This document shows positions 1-6,892 of a stretch of 9,406 bases of DNA, one piece after another. How positions within the stretch are numbered: position 1 is the first letter of the stretch; every line of letters starts with the position of its first letter. The DNA lies in contig JBPOIS010000097.1 in the NCBI GenBank assembly GCA_052034295.1, forward strand, positions 1 through 9,406, written 5' to 3'. Below the pieces are notes generated by a model. The model was not told the DNA's origin. It was given only the letters and a program-made list of their open reading frames with translations, and searched no databases. The DNA comes from JBPOIS01 sp052034295 (GTDB lineage Bacteria; Pseudomonadota; Gammaproteobacteria; Pseudomonadales; Moraxellaceae). Position numbers and translations under genes: made by a program.

Positions 1-127
1 CGAATCCACAGCACGGGCGTTTGAAGCGCTGGGCATGCAGGCCATGCAGGAGCTGATGCGCCACCCGGATGTGGAAAAAGCCAACGTCCGCTTTCTGGAG
101 GCGCTGCGCAAGGCAGAGTCGCATTGA
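1..127 (+). CDS. C-terminal fragment of an unrecognised protein (cut by window start)
   Basis: Reading from base 2, 41 codons run without a stop and end at TGA 125-127. The residues are mostly Ala, Glu, Leu, Met and Arg, with patches such as FEALGMQAMQEL and FLEALRKAESH, so the visible tail should be helical and soluble. Codon choice resembles that of the neighbouring genes. I do not recognise the family and too little is visible to assign a function. It lies 164 bp upstream of zorA on the same strand, so it may be the last gene of the preceding unit or share a transcript with the Zorya genes. No T-run terminator is seen between them. Confidence 0.6.
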   Translation, partial: ESTARAFEALGMQAMQELMRHPDVEKANVRFLEALRKAESH

Positions 128-291
128 GGGCAACCGGAGGCGGGTGTTTCGGGACCGTGGCAATCCTGGGGCTGGGCAGCGTCAACGCTTTCCTCTGGCC
201 ATGCACAATGCAACGTGGATCGCGCCGCCCACACGGGCCGTTTTTGTGAAGCTTGATGAACAGGAAAAGCCCTTCGCCGGGCGGATAAAAG
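128..291 (+). other. Intergenic gap upstream of zorA
   Basis: This 164-bp stretch holds no convincing gene. I see no good -35/-10 pair and no hairpin followed by a T run. A purine-rich AGGAAAAG lies at 262-269, too far (over 20 nt) from the zorA ATG to be a normal ribosome binding site. Between it and the ATG is a small possible hairpin, GCCC (269-272) with GGGC (279-282). If that hairpin formed it would bring the purine stretch within normal spacing; this is speculation. Confidence 0.4.
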
Positions 292-1842
292 ATGATGCTG
301 GGTCTGACAACAGAAGCAAGCTTGGGCGTGCTCGCCATTGGCGTTATGGTGGTTTATTTTCACATTCGTTTCAACGCAACGGCAGTGGATTCCGGACCCA
401 CCATCCTGACCACTACGGGGATTTTTGCCACCTTTCTGGGCATCGCCCTCGGCCTGCTGCATTTTGACACGGCCAATATTCAATCCAGCGTGCCGGCCCT
501 GCTGGCTGGACTCAAGACGGCTTTCTGGGCCTCGGTCGTTGGTGTGGGTGGTGCGCTGTCGCTGAAACTGCGCCAGCTGGTGTCGGGTACCCCCGAATCG
601 GTACAGGATGCGCAGGAGCTGGATGCCGTGGCAGCGATGCTGCGGGAGCTTCAGGACATTTCCGCCCTCTTGCGTGAAAAAAACCCGGAACCCCTGTTGG
701 CTGCACTGATGCAGAGTCGCCTGGAGCACAATGACCGGATGGACCGGGTGCACAGGACGCTCGGGGAGCAGATCCTGCCTGTCTTGCAGGCCCTGAATCA
801 GCAGGCTTTCAGCAAGGTACAGGGCGAACAGTTGTTTTTGCAGCTGTCTGAACTGCGGCAGGACAGTAACAGCAGGCTGGAACAGCTGGCAGCCCATCAA
901 TCCGCGATGCTGGAACAGGCCCTGAATCAGCAGGCTTTCAGCAAGGCACAGGGCGAGCAGTTGTTTTTACAGCTGTCTGAACTGCGCCAAGACAGCAACA
1001 CCCGGCTGGAACAGCTGGCAGCCCATCAGTCCGCGATGCTGGAACAGGCCCTGAATCAGCAGACTTTCAGCAAGGCACAGGGCGAGCAGTTGTTTTTACA
1101 GTTGTCTGAACTGCGGCAGGACAGCAACAGCAGGCTTGATCAATTGGCTGCCGCCCAGACGGCTGCACTGGAAAAACTCAGTGAAATGTCGTCCAAAACC
1201 CTGATTGAAGCCCTCAGGGAAGTCATCCACAACTTCAATGACAAAATCACCGAGCAATTCGGCGACAATTTCAGGCACCTGAGCCAGGCTGTCCAGCAAC
1301 TGCTGGATTGGCAAGCCCAGTACCGGAGCAGCATTGAGCAATTGGTCCAGCAACAGTCGCAGACTGCTGACAGCATGCAGCTGGCGGCACAGCGCTACAG
1401 CCAGTTGCTGCAGGATGCCGAAGGGTTTGTGCAGGTGGCGGCGGGGCTGCAGACCCTACTGGATGGCCTGCACACCCAGAAAAATCAGCTCCAGCACATG
1501 CTGGCCGAGTTTTCCCGGCTGGTCAGCCAGAGCGCCGAAGGGTTGCCCCATCTGGAAGAGCGGGTGGCTGGACTGACCGCACACATGATGCAGACCCTCC
1601 AGAGCCATCAGGAGCAGACCAGCCGGATGATGGAAAAAATCAGCCAGCAAAGCGATGAGATGCTGGCCAAAAATGTTCGCCAGCACAATGAATTCAATGC
1701 CAGCGTCGAAAAAGTGGTGGGCGATTCCATCAACAGCCTGGCCCGGACCCTGGCTGCCCTGACCAGCAAATTCACCACGGACTATGACCAGTTGGCCGAG
1801 GCCCTGCAGCGCATTTCACAGGTCACCCGCAGGAATGGCTGA
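292..1842 (+). CDS. zorA: ZorA: MotA/ExbB-like motor subunit of a Zorya anti-phage system, with long helical tail
   Basis: The 516-residue protein has three hydrophobic segments near the N-terminus: about residues 9-27, 36-58 and 68-93. The second and third carry MotA/TolQ/ExbB hallmarks: GPTILTTTGIFATFLGIA (35-52, including T47) and SVPALLAGLKTAFWASVVG (66-84, including S81). By family knowledge, polar residues at such places line the ion path against the ZorB Asp. From about residue 100 to the end the protein is Gln/Leu-rich and predicted helical. This matches the cytoplasmic tail that distinguishes ZorA from flagellar MotA or ExbB. Residues 167-295 are three copies of a 43-residue unit. 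A non-repeated block follows with EQFGDNF (321-327) and WQAQYR, which I recall as conserved in this subfamily. An in-frame stop at 286-288 forces the start to ATG 292 or 295; neither has a clear Shine-Dalgarno. ZorB starts one base after its stop. An ExbB/TolQ transport role is less likely because an HNH nuclease follows rather than TonB or TolR partners. Confidence 0.85.
   Translation: MMLGLTTEASLGVLAIGVMVVYFHIRFNATAVDSGPTILTTTGIFATFLGIALGLLHFDTANIQSSVPALLAGLKTAFWASVVGVGGALSLKLRQLVSGTPESVQDAQELDAVAAMLRELQDISALLREKNPEPLLAALMQSRLEHNDRMDRVHRTLGEQILPVLQALNQQAFSKVQGEQLFLQLSELRQDSNSRLEQLAAHQSAMLEQALNQQAFSKAQGEQLFLQLSELRQDSNTRLEQLAAHQSAMLEQALNQQTFSKAQGEQLFLQLSELRQDSNSRLDQLAAAQTAALEKLSEMSSKTLIEALREVIHNFNDKITEQFGDNFRHLSQAVQQLLDWQAQYRSSIEQLVQQQSQTADSMQLAAQRYSQLLQDAEGFVQVAAGLQTLLDGLHTQKNQLQHMLAEFSRLVSQSAEGLPHLEERVAGLTAHMMQTLQSHQEQTSRMMEKISQQSDEMLAKNVRQHNEFNASVEKVVGDSINSLARTLAALTSKFTTDYDQLAEALQRISQVTRRNG
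790..1178 (+). repeat. Three tandem 129-bp in-frame repeats in the zorA tail
   Basis: The sequence CCCTGAATCAGCAG recurs at 791, 920 and 1049 (the third copy reads CAGACT where the others read CAGGCT). The period is therefore exactly 129 bp, or 43 codons. By my alignment copies 1 and 2 differ at about nine bases. Copies 2 and 3 are near-identical over their first 90 bases or so; then copy 3 diverges into the unique tail. The units encode ZorA residues 167-209, 210-252 and 253-295, each with the core GEQLFLQLSELRQDSN. Forty-three residues equals three heptads plus two hendecads, so copies could be added without breaking a coiled coil. High identity suggests recent expansion by slippage or unequal crossing-over. 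Confidence 0.93.
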
Positions 1843-1843
1843 C

Positions 1844-2533
1844 ATGCTCAGGACCAGCAAGAAAGTCGTCACGGAAACCCACTGGATTCCCCTGGCAGAC
1901 CTGATGACCGGGCTGATGATGATGTTCATGCTCATCGCGGTGCTGTATATGCTGAAAATCAACCAGGCCGCTGAGCGTTATGGACAGGAAAAAACTGCCC
2001 TGGGCCAGACCCTGTGTCAGGAATTTCGCAACGACCTCAAGGGCTGGGACGCCGAGTGCGATGCAGCCCATCTGGTGATCCGTTTCAAGGCCCCCGACGT
2101 CCTGTTTGACACGGGGCAGTCCAGACTGAAGCCACAGTTCATCCAGATTCTGGATGACTTTTTTCCCCGATATCTGCGGGTGCTGCGCAGCGCACCCTAC
2201 CGTGACGCGATTGAAGAAATCCGCATCGAAGGGCACACCTCCAGCCATTGGCATGAAGGCGTGCCAGAGGCCCAGGCCTATTTTTTCAATATGGAGCTGT
2301 CTCAGGCCCGGACCCGCAGTGTGTTGCAGCATGTGCTGAGCCTGAGCCAGTTGCAGGATCCCGCCTGGCTGCGAGCCCACCTGACTGCCAATGGCCTGTC
2401 TTCCTCGCACCTGATCCTGGATGAGCAGGGAAAGGAAGATGCTGTGGCTTCGCAGCGGGTGGAATTTCGGGTGCGCACCAACGCGGAGCAGAAAATGGAT
2501 GAAATCGTCAGGTCCATCCAGCATGGCGATTAA
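1844..2533 (+). CDS. zorB: ZorB: MotB-like stator subunit with OmpA-like peptidoglycan-binding domain
   Basis: From ATG 1844 the protein has 229 residues: a short cytoplasmic N-terminus, one membrane helix (about 15-37), a linker and an OmpA/MotB-like periplasmic domain (about 76-211). The helix begins WIPLADLMTGLMMMFM; D19 is in the place of the essential ion-binding Asp of MotB/ZorB. The periplasmic part shows the β-strand HLVIRFKAPDVLF (76-88), IRIEGHTSS (126-134), LSQARTRSV (152-160, Arg157 at the usual ligand-binding Arg) and SQRVEFRV (203-210), as in OmpA-like domains. It should anchor the ZorAB motor to the cell wall. ATG 1844 is preferred because AGGA at 1831-1834 lies nine bases upstream; ATG 1835 is in frame but abuts that motif. 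The one-base gap from zorA implies coupled translation. The Asp often seen after GHT in OmpA domains is Ser here. Confidence 0.85.
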   Translation: MLRTSKKVVTETHWIPLADLMTGLMMMFMLIAVLYMLKINQAAERYGQEKTALGQTLCQEFRNDLKGWDAECDAAHLVIRFKAPDVLFDTGQSRLKPQFIQILDDFFPRYLRVLRSAPYRDAIEEIRIEGHTSSHWHEGVPEAQAYFFNMELSQARTRSVLQHVLSLSQLQDPAWLRAHLTANGLSSSHLILDEQGKEDAVASQRVEFRVRTNAEQKMDEIVRSIQHGD

Positions 2534-3374
2534 TCTGCCAGATTTTAGTGCCGACCCAAGGTTCATCCGGCTCAGGCTGGCCATGGGGTTGCCCGCCGAT
2601 GCCAGTGAGCCCCTGAGTCCGCTGGAAATGGGCCATGCCGACAAGGTGCGCCTGACCGGCCCGGATGGTTTGCCGGTGAGCCTCCAGCAGGTGAACGTGG
2701 CGGAGGATGGCACGCTGCTGGTCAAAAATGAGCGGGTGATCTTTTACCTGTGTGATGTGTACAGTTTTGAGCCCCGTTTTCATGTGGCCAACTGTTCCAC
2801 GTTGCAGGAGATGCGCGCCCAGCACCGGATTGCCCGTTACGTGGCTGTGCAGACCGACACAGGCTGGTTCACCGTCAACTATATTGAAAACAATCAGATC
2901 GTCAGGACGGAAGTGAAACAGCTCTCGGTGTGCCGCAATTGCCTGACGCTGCTGGAGTGGCAAGGGTATCATCCATCGCTGTCGCGGACCCAAAAAGACC
3001 AATTGGTGGCTGGTTTTGAGCTGGCTGGTTTTTTTCGGGTTTACCCCCGCTCGTTGCAGGTCGATGCATTGAAGGAGGCTTCCATGCAACCGGCCAACCT
3101 CTATCCGGAGGCGTGGGCTGCCCTGAGCCAACAGTTGCGGGCCCATGCCAGATGGGTGTGTGTGCAGTGCGGCATCAACCTGTCGGCGCAGGAGCATCGC
3201 AAATTCTTGCATGTACACCATCGCAATGGCCTAAAGCATGACAACTCACCCCAGAACCTGGCGGTCCTGTGCGTCGGGTGTCATGCCCAGCAACCCCGGC
3301 ATGAGCACCTGAAGCACAGTGTTCTGTACGCGCAATACCGGATGCGTTTTGCCGGGAAGACTTCTGTTGAATAG
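2523..3374 (+). CDS. zorE: ZorE-like HNH nuclease effector of a type II Zorya system
   Basis: The 283-residue protein ends in a zinc-type HNH domain. CVQC (213-216) and CVGC (250-253) are the likely zinc pairs. HVHHRNG (230-236) supplies the catalytic His, followed by DNSPQNLAVLC with Asn245 and then CHAQQPRHEH (253-262). Residues 1-130 match no fold I recognise. A further pair, CRNC (137-140), precedes a hydrophobic helix. There is no signal peptide or membrane helix, so the protein is cytoplasmic. In type II Zorya a gene with an HNH domain follows zorA-zorB and is thought to cut or nick invading DNA once the motor is triggered; that role is inferred from domain and position. ATG 2523 overlaps the zorB end by 11 bp (ATGGCGATTAA) and has a weak AGGT (2510-2513) upstream. 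Longer upstream extensions would overlap the conserved end of zorB and look unlike protein. Confidence 0.8.
   Translation: MAINLPDFSADPRFIRLRLAMGLPADASEPLSPLEMGHADKVRLTGPDGLPVSLQQVNVAEDGTLLVKNERVIFYLCDVYSFEPRFHVANCSTLQEMRAQHRIARYVAVQTDTGWFTVNYIENNQIVRTEVKQLSVCRNCLTLLEWQGYHPSLSRTQKDQLVAGFELAGFFRVYPRSLQVDALKEASMQPANLYPEAWAALSQQLRAHARWVCVQCGINLSAQEHRKFLHVHHRNGLKHDNSPQNLAVLCVGCHAQQPRHEHLKHSVLYAQYRMRFAGKTSVE
3355..3359 (+). promoter_or_regulatory. Ribosome binding site favouring a TTG start for the MFS gene
   Basis: GGAAG (within CGGGAAGA) lies seven bases upstream of TTG 3367. The other in-frame choices are worse. GTG 3319 has no Shine-Dalgarno and lies 56 bp inside zorE; ATG 3442 would remove most of the first membrane helix. 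Confidence 0.5.
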
Positions 3375-4560
3375 CCCCTGCACCCTTTCTGTCCGCCTGT
3401 CATCTTTTTATTTCGCCTATTTTACCCTGATCGGTGCGTTCATGCCGTACTGGAGCCTGTATCTGGAGCATCAGGGCTACAGCAAGGCGCAGATTGGTAC
3501 GCTGGCCACCGTGACGGTGCTGACCCGGCTGGTGGCGCCGGGGGTGTGGGGCTGGCTGGCCGACCGCAGTGGCCGGCGCATGCGCTGGGTGCGGCTGGGC
3601 GTGCTGGCCGAGCTGGTGGTGTGGCTGGGGTTGCTGGCGCTGATGCAGGCGCAGGCAGTGCCGTTTGCCCTGCTGGTGCTGATCCTGCTGGGCTACAGTT
3701 TTTTTCAGAATGCGATTCTGGCCCAGTTTGAGGCGGTGACGCTGGTGTACCTGCAGCACGACCGGGCCCGCTACGGGGTGATCCGCCAGTGGGGTTCACT
3801 GGGGTTCATCGTGGCGGTGGCCGGGCTGGGGGGCTGGTTTGACTGGGCCGGACTGCACAGCCTGCCTGCGGTGATGGCCGTGCTGGCCGCGCTGGGGCTG
3901 TGGGCCGCCTGTGCTGTGCCGGAGGTGCAGCGGCCGACCGGACCTCACCACACGCCTTCAGTCTGGCCGGTGCTGCGGCATCCGGCAGTGTGGCGTTTTT
4001 TTGTGCTGGAAGGGCTGCTGCTGCTGTCGCATGCGCCCTTTTACAGTTTTTACTCCAATTATCTGGCAGGCTATGGCTATGCCACCGGCACGGTGGGTCT
4101 GCTGTGGACGCTGGGGGTGCTGGCCGAGATGCTGATGTTTCAGCGCTCGCGTTTCTGGCTGGCGCATCTGGATGAGCGCGTGCTGCTGGCGCTGTGTCTG
4201 GGCCTGACCAGTCTGCGCTGGGCGGCGGTGGGACTGTGGCCGGAATGGCCACTGCTGCAGGCACTGGTGCAGTTGTTGCATGCCTTCAGTTTTGCCCTGT
4301 TTCAGGTGCTGGCGATGCAGCGGCTGTCACAGGCGTTTGGTCCCGGGCGACAGGGGCGGGCACAAGGGCTGTTCAGCATGGTCTGGGGGCTGGGGGTGGC
4401 CGGTGGGTCCTGGCTGGCAGGGCAGGGCTGGGACAGGCTGGGCGGTCCGGCGATTTTTGGGCTGGCGGCGCTGGTGGCCTTGCTGGGCACGGCCTGGGTG
4501 TACTGGGTGCCCGTCGTGCAGGGTGGACAGGCTGAGGGCCGGTCGGCACAATCGTCCTGA
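3367..4560 (+). CDS. MFS permease, HcaT/phenylpropionate-transporter-like
   Basis: From TTG 3367 this is a 397-residue membrane protein with about twelve hydrophobic segments. The N-terminus (RLSSFYFAYF, then PYWSLYLEHQGYS and QIG) is typical of the HcaT-like branch of the major facilitator superfamily. MFS motif A is visible as GWLADRSGRR (62-71), in the loop after helix 2. RQWGSLGFIVAV in the middle is another family hallmark. The substrate cannot be read from sequence; characterised relatives import 3-phenylpropionate, but many members are orphan. The proposed start overlaps the zorE stop by 8 bp, so the gene may be transcribed with the Zorya operon. I infer that it is a resident chromosomal gene that the operon was inserted next to, not a defence component. 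No terminator separates it from zorE. Confidence 0.85.
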   Translation: MNSPCTLSVRLSSFYFAYFTLIGAFMPYWSLYLEHQGYSKAQIGTLATVTVLTRLVAPGVWGWLADRSGRRMRWVRLGVLAELVVWLGLLALMQAQAVPFALLVLILLGYSFFQNAILAQFEAVTLVYLQHDRARYGVIRQWGSLGFIVAVAGLGGWFDWAGLHSLPAVMAVLAALGLWAACAVPEVQRPTGPHHTPSVWPVLRHPAVWRFFVLEGLLLLSHAPFYSFYSNYLAGYGYATGTVGLLWTLGVLAEMLMFQRSRFWLAHLDERVLLALCLGLTSLRWAAVGLWPEWPLLQALVQLLHAFSFALFQVLAMQRLSQAFGPGRQGRAQGLFSMVWGLGVAGGSWLAGQGWDRLGGPAIFGLAALVALLGTAWVYWVPVVQGGQAEGRSAQSS

Positions 4561-4619
4561 CCGGGCTGGGACCCCAGTGCCGGGGCGGTTTCATGATTGG
4601 GTGTAAAAAGGAAGTGCAG

Positions 4620-5072
4620 ATGCGTAGGGCGGTCAGGTGGATCAGCGTGTGGATGCTGGGCTGGAGTGGGCTGGTGATGGCGGCTCCAGTCGGGCCGCGC
4701 GACGGACAGGTCAGTGTGGTGAGCCGGCCCCTGATTGCCGGGCTCTGGGTGTATCAGACCCCGGAAATGCGCTGCGGCGAGTATTACAATTTTGATGAAA
4801 CCGGCAATTTTCTGATCCAGAGTGGGGCCGAGTGGTCGCGGGGCAATTACACCCTCGACCTGCCCGATGCCGGTGAGGAGGGCCTGCCAATGCTGACCCT
4901 GAACATCCGTTATGAAAACAATGAAATGGATTGCTCCGGACAGCAGGTGGACCAGAGCAATCAGGCGCAGCGCCAGTATGTGCAATGGCAGGCGGATGGC
5001 CGGCAGATCCGCTTTTGCGGCGGGGCAGACGGTTCACAGTGCCTAATGACCCTGCGGCGCATCCTGCCCTGA
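4620..5072 (+). CDS. Small secreted protein with four cysteines, function unknown
   Basis: The 150-residue product begins with MRRAVRW, then a hydrophobic stretch to LVMAAP, a typical Sec signal peptide cut after residue 21 or 22. The mature part alternates β-prone and polar segments (LIAGLWVYQT, YNFDETGNFLIQ, MLTLNIRYENN, YVQWQADGRQIRFC), suggesting a small β-barrel or lipocalin-like fold. Cysteines at 52, 105, 133 and 141 could make two disulfides in the periplasm. There is no lipobox. ATG 4620 is preferred over ATG 4593 because AGGAAG (4609-4614) lies five bases upstream and it gives a clean signal peptide. It follows the MFS gene by 59 bp on the same strand and ends 11 bp from the converging accC end. 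I do not recognise a named family. Confidence 0.75.
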   Translation: MRRAVRWISVWMLGWSGLVMAAPVGPRDGQVSVVSRPLIAGLWVYQTPEMRCGEYYNFDETGNFLIQSGAEWSRGNYTLDLPDAGEEGLPMLTLNIRYENNEMDCSGQQVDQSNQAQRQYVQWQADGRQIRFCGGADGSQCLMTLRRILP

Positions 5073-5083
5073 GCCAGTGCGGG

Positions 5084-6463
5084 TCAGGTGCTGGCTGCGG
5101 TTGAGCGCTCGGCGGGCTGGGGCCGGCGGGCCAGCAGGGTTTTTTCCAGATGGTGGATGTCCATCGGGCAGTCCATGAACGCCGGGTCCTCCAGAATCAG
5201 CTGGCGGTGCAGGCTGATGTTGGTTTTGACCCCTTCGATCACGGTTTCATCCAGCGCCTGACGCAGCCGGGCCATGGCGGTGCGGCGGTCGGCGGCGTGG
5301 GCGATCAGCTTGCCGATCAGCGAATCATAGTACGGGGGAATGGCGTAGCCAGCGTATACGTGGGAGTCCATGCGGATGCCAGCGCCCCCCGCTGGATGGT
5401 AGCGGTTGATGGTGCCAGGGGAGGGCATGAACGTCAGGGGGTCCTCGGCATTGATGCGGCACTCGATGGCATGGCCACGCACTTCAACGTCCGACTGCTC
5501 CAGATTCAGGCCCAGGCCTGCTGCAATGCGCAGCTGCTGCTCGATGATGTCGATGCCGGTCACGCATTCGGTCACGGGGTGCTCGACCTGCACGCGGGTG
5601 TTCATTTCAATGAAATAATACTGGCCGTCTTCATAGAGAAACTCAAACGTGCCCGCCCCCCGGTACTGGATCTGTTCACAGGCCTGCACACAGGCCTGCA
5701 GGATCGCGGCGCGGGCGCTTTCATCGACATTGCAGGCCGGAGCCTCTTCGACCACCTTCTGGTGACGGCGCTGCAGCGAACAATCGCGGTCATACAGGTG
5801 AATGGCCTTGCCGGCACCATCCCCGAGCACCTGCACTTCGACATGGCGCGGACGCTGCAGGTAGCGCTCCATATACACCGTGTCATCGCCAAACCACATT
5901 TCGGCATCGCGCTGGGCACTCTGTACGGCCTCCAGCAGGTTGTCAAAACGCTCGACAATGCGCATGCCACGTCCGCCACCGCCCGCTGCGGCCTTGATGA
6001 TCAGCGGAAAACCGATCTGCCTGGACTCTGCCACCGCAGTGGCCGTGGTGACGGCGCGGCTGGAGCCCGGCACGGTGGGCACGCCGGATTTCTGCATGGC
6101 GTGGATGGCCGAGACTTTGTTGCCCATCAGGCGGATGTGCTCAGGCCGCGGACCGATAAAAATAAACCCCGCGTTTTCGACTGCTTCGGCAAATTCGGCG
6201 TTTTCAGACAAAAAACCATAGCCGGGATGGATGGCATCCGACTGGGTCAGGGTGGCCGCAGTGAGAATGGCGGAAATATTCAGGTAACTGTCGGCGGAGG
6301 CGTTGGCACCGATGCACACGGCCTCATCGACGAAGCGCAGGTGCATCAGGTTGTGGTCCGCCAGTGAATAGACCCCGACGGTCTTGATGCCGAGGGTCCG
6401 GCAGGCGCGGGTGATGCGCAGGGCAATCTCCCCGCGGTTGGCAATCAGCACCTTCTTGAGCAT
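5084..6463 (-). CDS. accC: Biotin carboxylase subunit of acetyl-CoA carboxylase
   Basis: AccC carboxylates the biotin on AccB using ATP and bicarbonate, the first half-reaction of malonyl-CoA synthesis in the cytoplasm. The 459-residue protein is close to the roughly 450 usual in bacteria. Visible are the N-terminal KKVLIANRGEIALRI (3-17), HPGYGFLSEN (79-88), the ATP-grasp glycine loop IIKAAAGGGGRGM (155-167, Lys157), RRHQKVVEEAP (232-242, Lys236) and FIEMNTRVQVEHPVTE (284-299, with Glu286, Arg290 and Glu294). These sit two positions before the corresponding E. coli residues, as expected for an intact enzyme. ATG 6463 has GGAG about six bases upstream, and the gene lies 15 bp downstream of accB, so the two are co-transcribed. 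No strong terminator is seen at its 3' end. Confidence 0.97.
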   Translation of the reverse strand: MLKKVLIANRGEIALRITRACRTLGIKTVGVYSLADHNLMHLRFVDEAVCIGANASADSYLNISAILTAATLTQSDAIHPGYGFLSENAEFAEAVENAGFIFIGPRPEHIRLMGNKVSAIHAMQKSGVPTVPGSSRAVTTATAVAESRQIGFPLIIKAAAGGGGRGMRIVERFDNLLEAVQSAQRDAEMWFGDDTVYMERYLQRPRHVEVQVLGDGAGKAIHLYDRDCSLQRRHQKVVEEAPACNVDESARAAILQACVQACEQIQYRGAGTFEFLYEDGQYYFIEMNTRVQVEHPVTECVTGIDIIEQQLRIAAGLGLNLEQSDVEVRGHAIECRINAEDPLTFMPSPGTINRYHPAGGAGIRMDSHVYAGYAIPPYYDSLIGKLIAHAADRRTAMARLRQALDETVIEGVKTNISLHRQLILEDPAFMDCPMDIHHLEKTLLARRPQPAERSTAAST

Positions 6464-6478
6464 GGGCGGCTCCGGCGG

Positions 6479-6886
6479 TTAATCACGGAAGCGGAACAGC
6501 GGCTGTCCAAACTGCACCACGTCGCCATTTTTGACCAGAATTTCATCAATGACACCGCTGTGGGTGGCTTCGATCGGATTCATGATTTTCATGGCTTCGA
6601 TGATGCCCAGGGTCTCACCGGCAGACACCGTCTGGCCCACGCGCACATAAGGCGGTTCGCCGGGGCTGGGCGCAGCATAGAATACCCCCACCATCGGCGC
6701 CACTTCGAGGGCCCCACGGGCACTGCGCACATTGGGCACCGGAGCTGCCGGGGTGGCGGCCAGGATCGGCTGTTCCGGCAGGCGCCGGGTCAGGGAAATG
6801 GACTGATCGCCCTCCTTGACTTCCAGCGCCTGCAGGTCGGATTCAATCATCAGTTCAATCAGTTTTTTGATCTTGCGGATGTCCAT
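6479..6886 (-). CDS. accB: Biotin carboxyl carrier protein of acetyl-CoA carboxylase
   Basis: AccB carries the biotin that shuttles CO2 from AccC to the AccA/AccD carboxyltransferase. The 135-residue protein has the N-terminal helix IRKIKKLIELM typical of the family and a short Ala/Pro linker (about 40-55). Its C-terminal biotinyl domain has the biotinylation motif IEAMKIMNPIEA with Lys100 as target. The usual AMKMMN reads AMKIMN here, a common conservative change. The protein is slightly shorter than E. coli AccB (156), mostly in the linker. AGGAG overlapping the aroQ stop region serves as its ribosome binding site; the gap to aroQ is six bases. Confidence 0.97.
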   Translation of the reverse strand: MDIRKIKKLIELMIESDLQALEVKEGDQSISLTRRLPEQPILAATPAAPVPNVRSARGALEVAPMVGVFYAAPSPGEPPYVRVGQTVSAGETLGIIEAMKIMNPIEATHSGVIDEILVKNGDVVQFGQPLFRFRD

Positions 6887-6892
6887 GCCGGC

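Noticed and set aside
124..249. Short frame with a hydrophobic stretch (FGTVAILGLGSVNAFLW) in the same phase as zorA
   Set aside because: I considered it as a broken zorA N-terminus. Stops at 247-249 and 286-288 separate it from zorA, and zorA already has three membrane segments matching its subfamily.
69..467. 132-codon + strand frame bridging the upstream gene and zorA
   Set aside because: It overlaps the end of the partial gene and the first two ZorA membrane helices in another frame, and is Arg-rich and low in plausibility.
790..1178. CRISPR-like array
   Set aside because: The repeats are contiguous, 129 bp long, lack spacers and are an in-frame part of a coding sequence.
292..2533. ExbB/ExbD, TolQ/TolR or flagellar MotA/MotB pair
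   Set aside because: The roughly 400-residue helical tail of the first protein, the OmpA-like domain of the second and the adjoining HNH gene fit Zorya better; no TonB, Tol or flagellar partner is seen.
1823..2725. 300-codon open frame on the - strand opposite zorB/zorE
   Set aside because: It lies antisense to two well-supported genes, its translation shows no family motif, and its ends do not respect gene boundaries.
5072..5096. Possible bidirectional terminator AGCCAG...CTGGCT between the secreted-protein gene and accC
   Set aside because: The stem is only 6 bp with a 13-nt loop, no T run on either side, and it overlaps the accC stop.
5150..6367. 405-codon open frame on the + strand opposite accC
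   Set aside because: accC is certain from its motifs; the antisense frame is a by-product of GC-rich codon bias and has no recognisable domain.
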